The notes beneath the pieces are model-generated. The model made no database searches and was not told the origin of the DNA. It worked only from the letters and a program-made list of their open reading frames with translations. A DNA stretch of 64,000 nt. It comes from Streptococcus oralis Uo5. GTDB lineage: Bacteria > Bacillota > Bacilli > Lactobacillales > Streptococcaceae. The DNA is taken from contig NC_015291.1 in NCBI RefSeq assembly GCF_000253155.1, positions 1,831,001 to 1,895,000 on the forward strand, in the 5' to 3' direction. This document shows, in pieces, positions 1-9,398 of this stretch (position 1 is the stretch's first letter; each line of letters opens with the position of its first letter). The position numbers were made by a program, and so were the translations under genes.

Positions 1-1143
1 GTTGGCTACAGCTTAGATACTGGACGCAATGTCTATCTGAAACCTGCTCTTGCCAGTCAAGGGGTTAAGGGTTCAGTAACCAATGCGTTAGCGTCGGCTT
101 TTGTTGGTTCGCTGGGTGGTGGTAAATCCTTTGCGAATAACCTTATCGTCTATTATGCGGTGCTTTATGGGGCACAAGCAGTGATTGTAGACCCAAAAGC
201 AGAACGTGGCAGATGGAAAGAAACCTTGCCAGAGATTTCCCATGAAATCAATATCGTCACTCTGACTTCTGATGAGAAAAACAAAGGCTTACTTGACCCT
301 TATGTGATTATGAAAAATCCCAAAGATTCTGAATCACTGGCTATTGATATTCTGACATTCCTTACGGGGATTTCCTCTCGTGATGGGGAACGCTTCCCAA
401 TCCTTAGAAAAGCCATTCGTGCAGTAACCAATAGTGAAGTACGAGGGTTGATGAAAGTGATTGAGGAATTACGGGTTGAGAATACGCCACTAAGTACCAG
501 TATAGCCGACCATATCGAAAGTTTTACAGACTATGACTTTGCACATTTATTATTCAGTAATGGTTATGTGGAGCAGTCTATCAGCTTAGAAAAACAACTG
601 AACATTATACAGGTTGCGGACTTGGTACTTCCCGACAAGGAAACTTCCTTTGAGGAATATACCACTATGGAGCTTTTATCCGTTGCTATGCTGATTGTCA
701 TTAGTACCTTTGCTTTAGACTTTATCCATACAGACCGAAGCATTTTCAAGATTGTAGATTTAGACGAAGCATGGAGCTTTTTACAGGTAGCACAAGGAAA
801 AACACTATCTATGAAGCTGGTTCGGGCTGGTCGTGCTATGAACGCTGGGGTATATTTCGTGACCCAAAATACAGACGACCTCTTAGATGAAAAACTGAAA
901 AATAACCTCGGCTTAAAATTTGCATTTCGTTCCACTGACCTTAACGAGATTAAAAAGACCTTAGCCTTTTTTGGTGTAGACCCAGAGGACGAAAACAATC
1001 AGAAGCGATTGCGTGATTTGGAAAACGGGCAATGCCTTATCAGTGATTTATATGGTCGTGTCGGTGTGATACAGTTCCACCCTGTATTTGAAGAACTGCT
1101 CCATGCCTTTGATACCAGACCACCTGTGCGAAAAGAGGTGTAA
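1..1143 (+). CDS. Tn916 Orf16, VirB4-like conjugation ATPase (5' truncated by window)
   Basis: The reading frame is open from base 1 and ends at 1143, giving about 380 C-terminal residues of a protein that is roughly 815 residues long in Tn916. A Walker A motif, GSLGGGKS, is encoded at about 106-129 and a Walker B segment, KIVDLDEAW, at about 748-774. These mark a VirB4/TraC-type ATPase that powers assembly of the conjugative secretion channel at the cytoplasmic face of the membrane. The stop is 2 bases before the GTG of orf15, so both are probably in one transfer operon. The only start codons inside the window are internal, so no true start is visible. Confidence 0.93.
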   Translation, partial: VGYSLDTGRNVYLKPALASQGVKGSVTNALASAFVGSLGGGKSFANNLIVYYAVLYGAQAVIVDPKAERGRWKETLPEISHEINIVTLTSDEKNKGLLDPYVIMKNPKDSESLAIDILTFLTGISSRDGERFPILRKAIRAVTNSEVRGLMKVIEELRVENTPLSTSIADHIESFTDYDFAHLLFSNGYVEQSISLEKQLNIIQVADLVLPDKETSFEEYTTMELLSVAMLIVISTFALDFIHTDRSIFKIVDLDEAWSFLQVAQGKTLSMKLVRAGRAMNAGVYFVTQNTDDLLDEKLKNNLGLKFAFRSTDLNEIKKTLAFFGVDPEDENNQKRLRDLENGQCLISDLYGRVGVIQFHPVFEELLHAFDTRPPVRKEV

Positions 1144-1145
1144 AT

Positions 1146-3323
1146 GTGAAACCATCAATAGTAAACAGAATAAAATCAAACTGGACGCTGAAACGTCTAG
1201 GTAAAGTGGCAATGACAGTGGCTTTCACACTTGTGATTGCCATTTTTCTTTTAGCCATGCTGGGAACGGTGGTTCAAGCTGCGGGCTTGGTAGATGATAC
1301 GGTCAATGTGGCAAATGAATACAGCCGATACCCACTTGAAAACTATCAACTGGATTTTTATGTGGATAATAGCTGGGGCTGGCTTCCGTGGAACTGGTCG
1401 GACGGGATTGGAAAACAGGTCATGTATGGACTATATGCCATTACCAATTTTATTTGGACAATCAGTTTGTATGTTTCCAATGCGACAGGTTACTTAGTAC
1501 AGGAAGCCTATTCCTTAGACTTCATTTCCGCTACAGCAGATTCCATTGGTAAGAATATGCAGACCTTAGCTGGTGTGAGTGCAAACGGATTTTCAACAGA
1601 GGGTTTCTATGTTGGATTCCTCTTACTCTTGATTTTGGTTCTTGGGGTTTATGTTGCCTATACGGGACTGATAAAGAGAGAAACCACAAAGGCAATTCAT
1701 GCCATTATGAATTTTGTGCTGGTGTTTATCCTATCGGCTTCCTTTATTGCCTACGCTCCCGACTACATTAAAAAAATCAATGACTTTTCATCAGACATCA
1801 GTAATGCCAGTTTATCACTTGGCACGAAGATTGTCATGCCCCATTCCGATAGTCAAGGCAAGGACAGCGTGGACTTAATCAGAGATAGCCTGTTTTCCAT
1901 ACAGGTTCAGCAACCGTGGCTACTGCTTCAATACAACAGTTCAGACATTGAAAGTATCGGTATTGACCGTGTGGAAAGCCTGCTCTCCACCAGCCCAGAT
2001 TCCAACAATGGCGAAGACAGAGAAAAAATTGTTGCGGAAGAAATTGAAGACAGAAGCAATACCAATCTAACCATTACAAAGACCATTAACCGTTTAGGTA
2101 CAGTCTTCTTCCTATTTGTCTTCAATATTGGGATTTCCATATTTGTATTCCTATTAACAGGAATCATGATTTTCTCGCAGGTACTTTTTATCATCTATGC
2201 TATGTTTCTGCCTGTGAGCTTTATTTTAAGCATGATTCCATCATTTGATGGTATGTCAAAACGAGCCATAACAAAGCTCTTTAATACCATTTTGACACGA
2301 GCTGGAATCACATTGATTATTACGACAGCATTTAGTATTTCAACCATGCTCTATACCTTATCGGCTGGTTATCCGTTCTTTTTGATTGCTTTTCTACAGA
2401 TTGTGACCTTTGCAGGAATCTACTTCAAGCTGGGCGATTTAATGAGTATGTTTTCTCTACAGAGTAACGATTCTCAAAGTGTGGGAAGTCGTGTGATGAG
2501 AAAACCTCGTATGCTTATGCACGCTCACATGCACCGTCTACAGCGGAAACTTGGACGTTCCATGACTACTCTAGGGGCTGGGTCTGCCATTGTTACAGGT
2601 AAAAAAGGACAGTCGGGTTCGGGGAGTTCTGCAAGGACACAAGCAGATCACTCCCGACCAGACGGAAAGGAAAAATCAACACTTGGAAAACGTATCGGTC
2701 AAACCATCGGTACAGTAGCTGATACCAAAGACAGAATGGTAGACACTGCTAGTGGTTTGAAAGAACAGGTTAAAGATTTGCCGACCAATGCAAGATATGC
2801 AGTATATCAAGGAAAATCCAAAGTAAAAGAGAATGTCCGTGATTTAACCAGTAGTATTTCTCAAACCAAAGCGGACAGAGCCAGTGGACGCAAGGAACAG
2901 CAGGAACAAAGGCGAAAAACCATTGCGAAGCGTCGCTCTGAAATGGAACAGGTCAAACAGAAAAAACAGCCTGCTTCTTCTGTTCATGAAAGACCGACTA
3001 CAAGACAAGAACAATATCATGATGAACAGACCTCAAAACAGTCTAATATTCAGACTTCATATAAGGAATCTCAACAAGCCAAACAAGAGCGTCCAGCAGT
3101 TAAGTCCGATTTTTCAAGTCCAAAAGTGGAACGCCAAGGCAATACCGTTCAAGAAAAAACCGTTCAAAAGCCAGTAACTTCAACCACTACAGCAGATAGA
3201 ACTTCACAACGTCCAATCACAAAAGAACGTCCGTCTACTGTTCAAAGAGTACCACTACAAAATACAAGAAGTAGACCACCAATCAAAACCGCCACCATTA
3301 AGAAAGTCGGTAAGAAACCATGA
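1146..3323 (+). CDS. Tn916 Orf15, polytopic membrane conjugation protein (VirB6-like)
   Basis: A 725-residue protein starting at GTG 1146, behind an AAAAGAGGTG ribosome site. An N-terminal hydrophobic segment (about residues 20-45) is followed by several membrane spans (about 95-115, 155-175, 185-205, 315-440). The last 250 residues are a basic, Gln/Lys/Arg-rich cytoplasmic tail likely to be disordered. This layout fits the VirB6/TrbL-like channel subunits of Gram-positive conjugation systems. The stop overlaps the orf14 start by 4 bases (ATGA), indicating translational coupling. Assignment rests on Tn916 synteny and topology; the biochemical role is inferred from the family. Confidence 0.92.
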   Translation: MKPSIVNRIKSNWTLKRLGKVAMTVAFTLVIAIFLLAMLGTVVQAAGLVDDTVNVANEYSRYPLENYQLDFYVDNSWGWLPWNWSDGIGKQVMYGLYAITNFIWTISLYVSNATGYLVQEAYSLDFISATADSIGKNMQTLAGVSANGFSTEGFYVGFLLLLILVLGVYVAYTGLIKRETTKAIHAIMNFVLVFILSASFIAYAPDYIKKINDFSSDISNASLSLGTKIVMPHSDSQGKDSVDLIRDSLFSIQVQQPWLLLQYNSSDIESIGIDRVESLLSTSPDSNNGEDREKIVAEEIEDRSNTNLTITKTINRLGTVFFLFVFNIGISIFVFLLTGIMIFSQVLFIIYAMFLPVSFILSMIPSFDGMSKRAITKLFNTILTRAGITLIITTAFSISTMLYTLSAGYPFFLIAFLQIVTFAGIYFKLGDLMSMFSLQSNDSQSVGSRVMRKPRMLMHAHMHRLQRKLGRSMTTLGAGSAIVTGKKGQSGSGSSARTQADHSRPDGKEKSTLGKRIGQTIGTVADTKDRMVDTASGLKEQVKDLPTNARYAVYQGKSKVKENVRDLTSSISQTKADRASGRKEQQEQRRKTIAKRRSEMEQVKQKKQPASSVHERPTTRQEQYHDEQTSKQSNIQTSYKESQQAKQERPAVKSDFSSPKVERQGNTVQEKTVQKPVTSTTTADRTSQRPITKERPSTVQRVPLQNTRSRPPIKTATIKKVGKKP

Positions 3324-4321
3324 AGTTGAAAACTTTAGTGATTGGTGGTTCTGGATTATTCTTGATGGTCTTCTCACTGCTTCTGTTTGTTGCCATTTTA
3401 TTTTCAGATGAACAGGACAGCGGAATTTCCAATATTCATTATGGAGGTGTGAATGTTTCCGCAGAAGTGCTGGCTCATAAGCCTATGGTAGAAAAATATG
3501 CCAAAGAATATGGCGTTGAAGAATATGTCAACATACTTCTTGCGATTATACAGGTGGAATCGGGCGGTACTGCGGAAGATGTTATGCAGTCCTCGGAATC
3601 CCTCGGTCTTCCACCTAATTCATTGAGTACAGAAGAATCCATTAAGCAAGGTGTGAAGTATTTCAGTGAATTATTAGCCAGTAGCGAAAGGCTCAGTGTA
3701 GATTTAGAATCGGTTATCCAGTCCTACAATTATGGTGGTGGTTTCTTAGGGTATGTGGCTAATCGTGGAAATAAATATACCTTTGAACTGGCTCAAAGTT
3801 TCTCAAAAGAGTATTCAGGTGGCGAAAAAGTGTCTTACCCCAATCCCATAGCCATACCTATCAATGGGGGCTGGCGATACAACTATGGCAATATGTTTTA
3901 TGTGCAACTGGTAACGCAGTATCTTGTCACAACAGAGTTTGATGATGATACGGTACAAGCCATCATGGACGAAGCACTGAAATATGAGGGCTGGCGATAC
4001 GTTTACGGTGGAGCTTCCCCGACTACTTCTTTTGATTGTAGCGGACTGACACAATGGACGTATGGAAAAGCTGGAATTAACTTACCACGAACCGCACAAC
4101 AGCAATATGATGTGACCCAGCATATCCCACTATCGGAAGCACAAGCTGGCGATTTGGTTTTCTTTCATTCTACCTATAACGCTGGCTCTTATATTACTCA
4201 TGTTGGGATATACCTTGGCAATAACCGTATGTTTCATGCAGGCGACCCAATCGGTTATGCCGACTTAACAAGCCCCTACTGGCAACAGCATTTAGTGGGA
4301 GCAGGACGAATCAAACAATGA
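3320..4321 (+). CDS. Tn916 Orf14, bifunctional peptidoglycan hydrolase (CwlT-like)
   Basis: A 333-residue protein with one N-terminal membrane anchor (about residues 5-28), a lysozyme-like goose-type domain (about 50-160, with glutamate in the LAIIQVESGG segment), and a C-terminal NlpC/P60 cysteine peptidase. The peptidase motifs are FDCSGL (nucleophilic Cys), GDLVFF and THVGIYLG (catalytic His). It should cut both the glycan strand and the stem peptide to open a path for the conjugation channel. The start overlaps the orf15 stop and its own stop overlaps orf13 (ATGA), consistent with one coupled operon. Confidence 0.93.
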   Translation: MKLKTLVIGGSGLFLMVFSLLLFVAILFSDEQDSGISNIHYGGVNVSAEVLAHKPMVEKYAKEYGVEEYVNILLAIIQVESGGTAEDVMQSSESLGLPPNSLSTEESIKQGVKYFSELLASSERLSVDLESVIQSYNYGGGFLGYVANRGNKYTFELAQSFSKEYSGGEKVSYPNPIAIPINGGWRYNYGNMFYVQLVTQYLVTTEFDDDTVQAIMDEALKYEGWRYVYGGASPTTSFDCSGLTQWTYGKAGINLPRTAQQQYDVTQHIPLSEAQAGDLVFFHSTYNAGSYITHVGIYLGNNRMFHAGDPIGYADLTSPYWQQHLVGAGRIKQ

Positions 4322-5253
4322 GAAAGGAAGATTTAATGATGAAATTTAGAAAAAATCAGAATAAAGAAAAACAGATACCAAAGGAAAAGAAACCTCGTGT
4401 CTACTATAAGGTCAATCCTCATAAAAAGGTTGTGATTGCCTTGTGGGTACTTTTAGGGCTTAGTTTCAGCTTTGCGATATTCAAGCACTTTACAGCTATA
4501 GATACTCATACTATTCACGAAACAACTATCATAGAAAAGGAATACGTTGATACTCATCATGTAGAAAATTTTGTAGAGAACTTTGCGAAAGTCTACTATT
4601 CATGGGAGCAATCCGATAAGTCCATTGATAATCGAATGGAAAGTCTAAAAGGCTATCTGACAGATGAACTTCAAGCTCTCAATGTTGATACAGTACGCAA
4701 AGATATTCCTGTATCGTCTTCTGTAAGAGGATTTCAGATATGGACGGTAGAGCCAACTGGCGACAATGAGTTTAATGTAACCTACAGTGTAGACCAGCTC
4801 ATTACAGAGGGAGAAAATACAAAGACCGTCCACTCTGCTTATATAGTGAGTGTCTATGTAGATGGTTCTGGAAATATGGTACTGGTTAAGAATCCGACCA
4901 TTACCAACATACCTAAGAAATCAAGTTATAAACCAAAAGCCATTGAAAGTGAGGGGACGGTTGATTCCATTACAACCAATGAAATCAATGAGTTTTTAAC
5001 GACGTTCTTCAAGCTCTATCCTACAGCGACAGCCAGTGAACTTTCCTACTATGTGAATGACGGGATATTAAAACCAATCGGAAAAGAGTACATCTTTCAA
5101 GAACTGGTAAATCCTATTCACAATCGTAAGGATAATCAAGTCACGGTATCGCTGACAGTGGAGTATATCGACCAGCAGACCAAAGCAACGCAGGTATCTC
5201 AATTTGATTTGGTACTTGAAAAGAACGGGAGTAATTGGAAGATTATAGAATAA
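4318..5253 (+). CDS. Tn916 Orf13, TcpC/VirB8-like conjugation protein
   Basis: A 311-residue bitopic protein with a short basic N-terminus, one membrane span at about residues 38-58, and an extracytoplasmic region with two NTF2-like halves, as in TcpC of clostridial conjugative plasmids and VirB8. It probably bridges the channel across the wall. The listed start overlaps the orf14 stop (ATGA). A second ATGATG at 4336 has a much better ribosome site (GAAAGGAAG, spacing about 7) and would give 305 residues; I cannot decide between them. It is the last transfer gene before the tet(M) leader. Confidence 0.9.
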   Translation: MRKEDLMMKFRKNQNKEKQIPKEKKPRVYYKVNPHKKVVIALWVLLGLSFSFAIFKHFTAIDTHTIHETTIIEKEYVDTHHVENFVENFAKVYYSWEQSDKSIDNRMESLKGYLTDELQALNVDTVRKDIPVSSSVRGFQIWTVEPTGDNEFNVTYSVDQLITEGENTKTVHSAYIVSVYVDGSGNMVLVKNPTITNIPKKSSYKPKAIESEGTVDSITTNEINEFLTTFFKLYPTATASELSYYVNDGILKPIGKEYIFQELVNPIHNRKDNQVTVSLTVEYIDQQTKATQVSQFDLVLEKNGSNWKIIE

Positions 5254-5322
5254 CAAATATTGGTACATTATTACAGCTATTTTGTAATCACGTACTCTCT
5301 TTGATAAAAAATTGGAGATTCC

Positions 5323-5351
5323 TTTACAAATATGCTCTTACGTGCTATAAT
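5323..5351 (+). promoter_or_regulatory. tet(M) promoter
   Basis: TTTACA (5323-5328) and TATAAT (5346-5351) are 17 bases apart, immediately upstream of the tet(M) leader. In Tn916, transcripts from this promoter can continue past tet(M) into the regulatory genes and, in the circular form, into the transfer genes. Confidence 0.85.
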
Positions 5352-5382
5352 TTAAGTATCTATTTAAAAGGAGTTAATAAAT

Positions 5383-5406
5383 ATGCGGCAAGGTATTCTT
5401 AAATAA
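5383..5406 (+). CDS. Seven-codon leader ORF in the tet(M) 5' region
   Basis: ATG 5383 to TAA 5404-5406 encodes MRQGILK, with an AAAGGAG site at 5367-5373 and 9-base spacing. It overlaps the left arm of a perfect 14-bp inverted repeat (5390-5403 with 5478-5491). A ribosome held here would keep that arm unpaired. I see a good ribosome site and a structural partner; translation itself is inferred. Confidence 0.5.
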   Translation: MRQGILK

Positions 5407-5491
5407 ACTGTCAATTTGATAGTGGGAACAAATAATTAGATGTCCTTTTTTAGGAGGGCTTAGTTTTTTGTACCCAGTTTAAGAATACCTT
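5390..5491 (+). promoter_or_regulatory. Long-range stem in the tet(M) leader RNA
   Basis: Bases 5390-5403 and 5478-5491 are perfect inverted complements of 14 bases. The left arm lies within the MRQGILK ORF. The stem would fold the leader before the attenuator at 5555 and is likely part of the tetracycline-responsive anti-termination described for tet(M). Confidence 0.6.
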
Positions 5492-5527
5492 TATCATGTG
5501 ATTCTAAAGTATCCAGAGAATATCTGT

Positions 5528-5569
5528 ATGCTTTGTATACCTATGGTTATGCATAAAAAATCCCAGTGA
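5528..5569 (+). CDS. tet(M) leader peptide (orf12-type)
   Basis: ATG 5528 to TGA 5567-5569 encodes a 13-residue peptide, MLCIPMVMHKKSQ, a close match to the known tet(M) attenuation peptide. Its 3' codons form the left arm of the terminator at 5555-5598. Ribosome movement through it is therefore expected to disrupt the terminator, the established attenuation model for tet(M). Confidence 0.75.
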   Translation: MLCIPMVMHKKSQ

Positions 5570-5598
5570 TAAAAGTATTTATCACTGGGATTTTTATG
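5555..5598 (+). terminator. tet(M) attenuator
   Basis: A stem of about 17 bases containing TCCCAGTGATAAA and its complement, with a four-base AGTA loop, is followed by a T run. It lies between the leader peptide and tet(M) and is the classic intrinsic terminator whose read-through controls tet(M). Confidence 0.88.
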
Positions 5599-5630
5599 CC
5601 CTTTTGGGTTTTTGAATGGAGGAAAATCAC

Positions 5631-7550
5631 ATGAAAATTATTAATATTGGAGTTTTAGCTCATGTTGATGCAGGAAAAACTACCTTAACAGAAAGCTTAT
5701 TATATAACAGTGGAGCGATTACAGAATTAGGAAGCGTGGACAAAGGTACAACGAGGACGGATAATACGCTTTTAGAACGTCAGAGAGGAATTACAATTCA
5801 GACAGGAATAACCTCTTTTCAGTGGGAAAATACGAAGGTGAACATCATAGACACGCCAGGACATATGGATTTCTTAGCAGAAGTATATCGTTCATTATCA
5901 GTTTTAGATGGGGCAATTCTACTGATTTCTGCAAAAGATGGCGTACAAGCACAAACTCGTATATTATTTCATGCACTTAGGAAAATGGGGATTCCCACAA
6001 TCTTTTTTATCAATAAGATTGACCAAAATGGAATTGATTTATCAACGGTTTATCAGGATATTAAAGAGAAACTTTCTGCCGAAATTGTAATCAAACAGAA
6101 GGTAGAACTGTATCCTAATATGTGTGTGACGAACTTTACCGAATCTGAACAATGGGATACGGTAATAGAGGGAAACGATGACCTTTTAGAGAAATATATG
6201 TCCGGTAAATCATTAGAAGCATTGGAACTCGAACAAGAGGAAAGCATAAGATTTCATAATTGTTCCCTGTTCCCTGTTTATCATGGAAGTGCAAAAAGTA
6301 ATATAGGGATTGATAACCTTATAGAAGTTATTACTAATAAATTTTATTCATCAACACATCGAGGTCCGTCTGAACTTTGCGGAAATGTTTTCAAAATTGA
6401 ATATACAAAAAAAAGACAACGTCTTGCATATATACGCCTTTATAGTGGAGTACTACATTTACGAGATTCGGTTAGAGTATCAGAAAAAGAAAAAATAAAA
6501 GTTACAGAAATGTATACTTCAATAAATGGTGAATTATGTAAGATTGATAGAGCTTATTCTGGAGAAATTGTTATTTTGCAAAATGAGTTTTTGAAGTTAA
6601 ATAGTGTTCTTGGAGATACAAAACTATTGCCACAGAGAAAAAAGATTGAAAATCCGCACCCTCTACTACAAACAACTGTTGAACCGAGTAAACCTGAACA
6701 GAGAGAAATGTTGCTTGATGCCCTTTTGGAAATCTCAGATAGTGATCCGCTTCTACGATATTACGTGGATTCTACGACACATGAAATTATACTTTCTTTC
6801 TTAGGGAAAGTACAAATGGAAGTGATTAGTGCACTGTTGCAAGAAAAGTATCATGTGGAGATAGAACTAAAAGAGCCTACAGTCATTTATATGGAGAGAC
6901 CGTTAAAAAATGCAGAATATACCATTCACATCGAAGTGCCGCCAAATCCTTTCTGGGCTTCCATTGGTTTATCTGTATCACCGCTTCCGTTGGGAAGTGG
7001 AATGCAGTATGAGAGCTCGGTTTCTCTTGGATACTTAAATCAATCATTTCAAAATGCAGTTATGGAAGGGATACGCTATGGTTGCGAACAAGGATTATAT
7101 GGTTGGAATGTGACGGATTGTAAAATCTGTTTTAAGTACGGTTTATACTATAGCCCTGTTAGTACTCCAGCAGATTTTCGGATGCTTACTCCTATTGTAC
7201 TGGAGCAAGCCTTTAGAAAAGCTGGAACAGAATTGTTAGAGCCATATCTTAGTTTTAAAGTTTATGCACCACAGGAATATCTTTCACGGGCATATAACGA
7301 TGCTCCCAAATATTGTGCAAATATCGTAAATACTCAACTGAAAAATAATGAGGTCATTCTTAGTGGAGAAATCCCTGCTCGGTGTATTCAAGAATATCGT
7401 AGTGATTTAACTTTCTTTACAAATGGACGTAGTGTTTGTTTAACAGAGTTAAAAGGGTACCATGTTACTACCGGTGAACCTGTTTGCCAGCCCCGTCGTC
7501 CAAATAGTCGGATAGATAAAGTACGATATATGTTCAATAAAATAACTTAG
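5631..7550 (+). CDS. tet(M): Tetracycline resistance ribosomal protection protein Tet(M)
   Basis: A 639-residue GTPase of the EF-G-like ribosomal protection family. It binds the ribosome and removes tetracycline in a GTP-dependent step. The G1 motif is AHVDAGKTT (residues 10-18), with DTPGH (switch II) and NKID further on; the C-terminal domain IV contains the YYSP loop segment that contacts the drug site. An upstream in-frame ATG at 5616 overlaps the ribosome site, so I start at ATG 5631 behind TGGAGG at 5618-5623, giving the standard 639 residues. It is controlled by the leader and attenuator at 5323-5598. The frame is full length with no disruption. Confidence 0.98.
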   Translation: MKIINIGVLAHVDAGKTTLTESLLYNSGAITELGSVDKGTTRTDNTLLERQRGITIQTGITSFQWENTKVNIIDTPGHMDFLAEVYRSLSVLDGAILLISAKDGVQAQTRILFHALRKMGIPTIFFINKIDQNGIDLSTVYQDIKEKLSAEIVIKQKVELYPNMCVTNFTESEQWDTVIEGNDDLLEKYMSGKSLEALELEQEESIRFHNCSLFPVYHGSAKSNIGIDNLIEVITNKFYSSTHRGPSELCGNVFKIEYTKKRQRLAYIRLYSGVLHLRDSVRVSEKEKIKVTEMYTSINGELCKIDRAYSGEIVILQNEFLKLNSVLGDTKLLPQRKKIENPHPLLQTTVEPSKPEQREMLLDALLEISDSDPLLRYYVDSTTHEIILSFLGKVQMEVISALLQEKYHVEIELKEPTVIYMERPLKNAEYTIHIEVPPNPFWASIGLSVSPLPLGSGMQYESSVSLGYLNQSFQNAVMEGIRYGCEQGLYGWNVTDCKICFKYGLYYSPVSTPADFRMLTPIVLEQAFRKAGTELLEPYLSFKVYAPQEYLSRAYNDAPKYCANIVNTQLKNNEVILSGEIPARCIQEYRSDLTFFTNGRSVCLTELKGYHVTTGEPVCQPRRPNSRIDKVRYMFNKIT

Positions 7551-7647
7551 TGTATTTTATGTTGTTATATAAATATGGTTTCTTGTTAAATAAGATGAAA
7601 TATTTTTTAATAAAGATTTGAATTAAAGTGTAAAGGAGGAGATAGTT

Positions 7648-7836
7648 ATTATAAACTACAAGTGGATATTGTGTCCTGTATGTGGAAATAAAACACGATT
7701 AAAGATAAGGGAAGATACTGAATTAAAAAAATTCCCCCTCTATTGTCCGAAATGCAGACAAGAAAATTTAATTGAAATAAAGCAGTTCAAAGTAACTGTG
7801 ATTACAGAGCCAGACGCAAAGACGCAGAGCCGATAA
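7648..7836 (+). CDS. Tn916 Orf6, small cysteine-rich KTR protein (non-ATG start)
   Basis: A 62-residue reading frame with two CxxC pairs (CPVCGNKTR and CPKCR), a zinc-ribbon-like layout of the cysteine-rich KTR family. There is no ATG, GTG or TTG in frame near the ribosome site AAAGGAGGAG (7632-7641). The best-spaced codon is ATT at 7648, which I take as a probable rare start. It follows tet(M) by 97 bases in the same orientation and ends inside the terminator at 7826-7872. Function is not known. Confidence 0.65.
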   Translation: MINYKWILCPVCGNKTRLKIREDTELKKFPLYCPKCRQENLIEIKQFKVTVITEPDAKTQSR

Positions 7837-7872
7837 AATGAGATTAATACAATCTCATTTTATCGGCTCTTT
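7826..7872. terminator. Bidirectional terminator between orf6 and orf9
   Basis: A perfect 20-bp stem (7826-7845 with 7851-7870) with the loop AATAC, followed by T residues on the plus strand and, after a short gap, T-rich sequence on the minus strand. It would end tet(M)-orf6 transcripts and transcripts from the opposing orf9. Confidence 0.85.
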
Positions 7873-7895
7873 CCGTTATGTATGGATTCTTTTAA

Positions 7896-8032
7896 TTAGT
7901 CTTCGATGTTTCTTGCTTCGTTGATACCGCTGGCTAAAGATTCCATTAAGGATAGTTCTTTGTCTGTAAAGCTATCCATGTATTTCTCTATCTGTAATCG
8001 TCGGGTGCTTTTTACCAAGTTATTAGCAGGTA
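7896..8032 (-). pseudogene. orf9 3' fragment, cut off by Tn917
   Basis: The minus-strand frame ending at TAA 7896-7898 encodes the last 43 residues of Orf9 plus the codons in the AGGTA target duplication. Joined to 13299-13520 across one AGGTA copy it restores a continuous 117-codon frame, the usual Orf9 length. It has lost its promoter and start and is not expected to be made. Confidence 0.93.
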
Positions 8033-8105
8033 GGGGTCCCGAGCGCCTACGAGGAATTTGTATCGATAAGAAATAGATTTAAAAATTTCGCTGTTATTTT
8101 GTACA
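8033..8105 (+). repeat. Tn917 left end, first copy of 73-bp direct repeat
   Basis: The terminal repeat plus the next 35 bases recur almost unchanged at 9494-9566 (differences at the outer bases and a few internal positions). The two copies bracket the erm(B) segment. Confidence 0.9.
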
Positions 8106-8448
8106 TTTAACTTGACGGTGACATCTCTCTATTGTGAGTTATTAGTGGTACAGTTTTCAACCGTTTTAATTATAAAAAAGTGGTGCATTTTTAAATTGGC
8201 ACAAACAGGTAACGGTTATTGCAGGTGTATTTCTTATCTATGGGTTTAACATGGATTTTATCATTAAAATCATGAGTATTGTCCGAGAGTGATTGGTCTT
8301 GCGTATGGTTAACCCTAAAGTTATGGAAATAAGACTTAGAAGCAAACTTAAGAGTGTGTTGATTGTGCATTATCTTAAAATTTTGTATAATAGGAATTGA
8401 AGTTAAATTAGATGCTAAAAATTTGTAATTAAGAAGGAGGGATTCGTC
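8106..8448. other. Region upstream of the erm(B) leader without a supported gene
   Basis: About 340 AT-rich bases hold the erm(B) promoter at the 3' end and nothing else I can support. A 90-codon minus-strand frame crosses it but lacks a ribosome site and runs over the erm(B) promoter and leader start, so I do not call it. Confidence 0.6.
8363..8391 (+). promoter_or_regulatory. erm(B) promoter
   Basis: TATAAT at 8386-8391 is preceded at 17 bases by TTGTGC (8363-8368). It lies 57 bases before the leader peptide start. Confidence 0.7.
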
Positions 8449-8532
8449 ATGTTGGTATTCCAAATGCGTAATGTAGATAAAACATCTACTGTTTTGAAAC
8501 AGACTAAAAACAGTGATTACGCAGATAAATAA
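8449..8532 (+). CDS. ermBL: erm(B) leader peptide ErmBL
   Basis: ATG 8449 to TAA 8530-8532 encodes a 27-residue peptide starting MLVFQMRNVD, preceded by AAGGAGGG. It matches the known ErmBL peptide on which erythromycin-bound ribosomes stall at codon 10, changing the folding of the downstream RNA and exposing the erm(B) ribosome site. Confidence 0.93.
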   Translation: MLVFQMRNVDKTSTVLKQTKNSDYADK

Positions 8533-8633
8533 ATACGTTAGATTAATTCCTACCAGTGACTAATCTTATGACTTTTTAAACAGATAACTAAAATTACAAA
8601 CAAATCGTTTAACTTCTGTATTTATTTATAGAT

Positions 8634-8656
8634 GTAATCACTTCAGGAGTGATTAC
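8634..8656 (+). promoter_or_regulatory. erm(B) ribosome-site sequestering hairpin
   Basis: GTAATCACT (8634-8642) pairs with AGTGATTAC (8648-8656), enclosing the erm(B) Shine-Dalgarno sequence. Bases 8618-8642 are also complementary to the end of the leader ORF (about 8511-8535), giving the alternative pairing expected for translational attenuation. All elements are intact, so induction by macrolides is expected. Confidence 0.85.
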
Positions 8657-9394
8657 ATGAACAAAAATATAAAATATTCTCAAAACTTTTTAACGAGTGA
8701 AAAAGTACTCAACCAAATAATAAAACAATTGAATTTAAAAGAAACCGATACCGTTTACGAAATTGGAACAGGTAAAGGGCATTTAACGACGAAACTGGCT
8801 AAAATAAGTAAACAGGTAACGTCTATTGAATTAGACAGTCATCTATTCAACTTATCGTCAGAAAAATTAAAACTGAACATTCGTGTCACTTTAATTCACC
8901 AAGATATTCTACAGTTTCAATTCCCTAACAAACAGAGGTATAAAATTGTTGGGAATATTCCTTACCATTTAAGCACACAAATTATTAAAAAAGTGGTTTT
9001 TGAAAGCCATGCGTCTGACATCTATCTGATTGTTGAAGAAGGATTCTACAAGCGTACCTTGGATATTCACCGAACACTAGGGTTGCTCTTGCACACTCAA
9101 GTCTCGATTCAGCAATTGCTTAAGCTGCCAGCGGAATGCTTTCATCCTAAACCAAAAGTAAACAGTGTCTTAATAAAACTTACCCGCCATACCACAGATG
9201 TTCCAGATAAATATTGGAAGCTATATACGTACTTTGTTTCAAAATGGGTCAATCGAGAATATCGTCAACTGTTTACTAAAAATCAGTTTCATCAAGCAAT
9301 GAAACACGCCAAAGTAAACAATTTAAGTACCGTTACTTATGAGCAAGTATTGTCTATTTTTAATAGTTATCTATTATTTAACGGGAGGAAATAA
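8657..9394 (+). CDS. erm(B): 23S rRNA (adenine-N6) dimethyltransferase Erm(B)
   Basis: A 245-residue methyltransferase that dimethylates A2058 of 23S rRNA, giving macrolide, lincosamide and streptogramin B resistance. The SAM-binding motif I is [11 protein letters not shown] (near residue 35) and the catalytic motif IV is NIPYH (near residue 101). Length matches the family. It follows the leader and sequestering hairpin directly, with ATG at 8657 inside the regulated structure. It is the cargo of the Tn917-type transposon and lies between two 73-bp direct repeats. Confidence 0.98.
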   Translation: MNKNIKYSQNFLTSEKVLNQIIKQLNLKETDTVYEIGTGKGHLTTKLAKISKQVTSIELDSHLFNLSSEKLKLNIRVTLIHQDILQFQFPNKQRYKIVGNIPYHLSTQIIKKVVFESHASDIYLIVEEGFYKRTLDIHRTLGLLLHTQVSIQQLLKLPAECFHPKPKVNSVLIKLTRHTTDVPDKYWKLYTYFVSKWVNREYRQLFTKNQFHQAMKHAKVNNLSTVTYEQVLSIFNSYLLFNGRK

Positions 9395-9398
9395 TTCT

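Noticed and set aside
7896..8032. orf9 3' fragment as an independent small gene
   Set aside because: It has no start and joins exactly to the 5' part across the Tn917 target duplication.
8191..8463. 90-codon minus-strand ORF upstream of erm(B)
   Set aside because: No ribosome site, no recognisable motif, and it crosses the erm(B) promoter and leader start.
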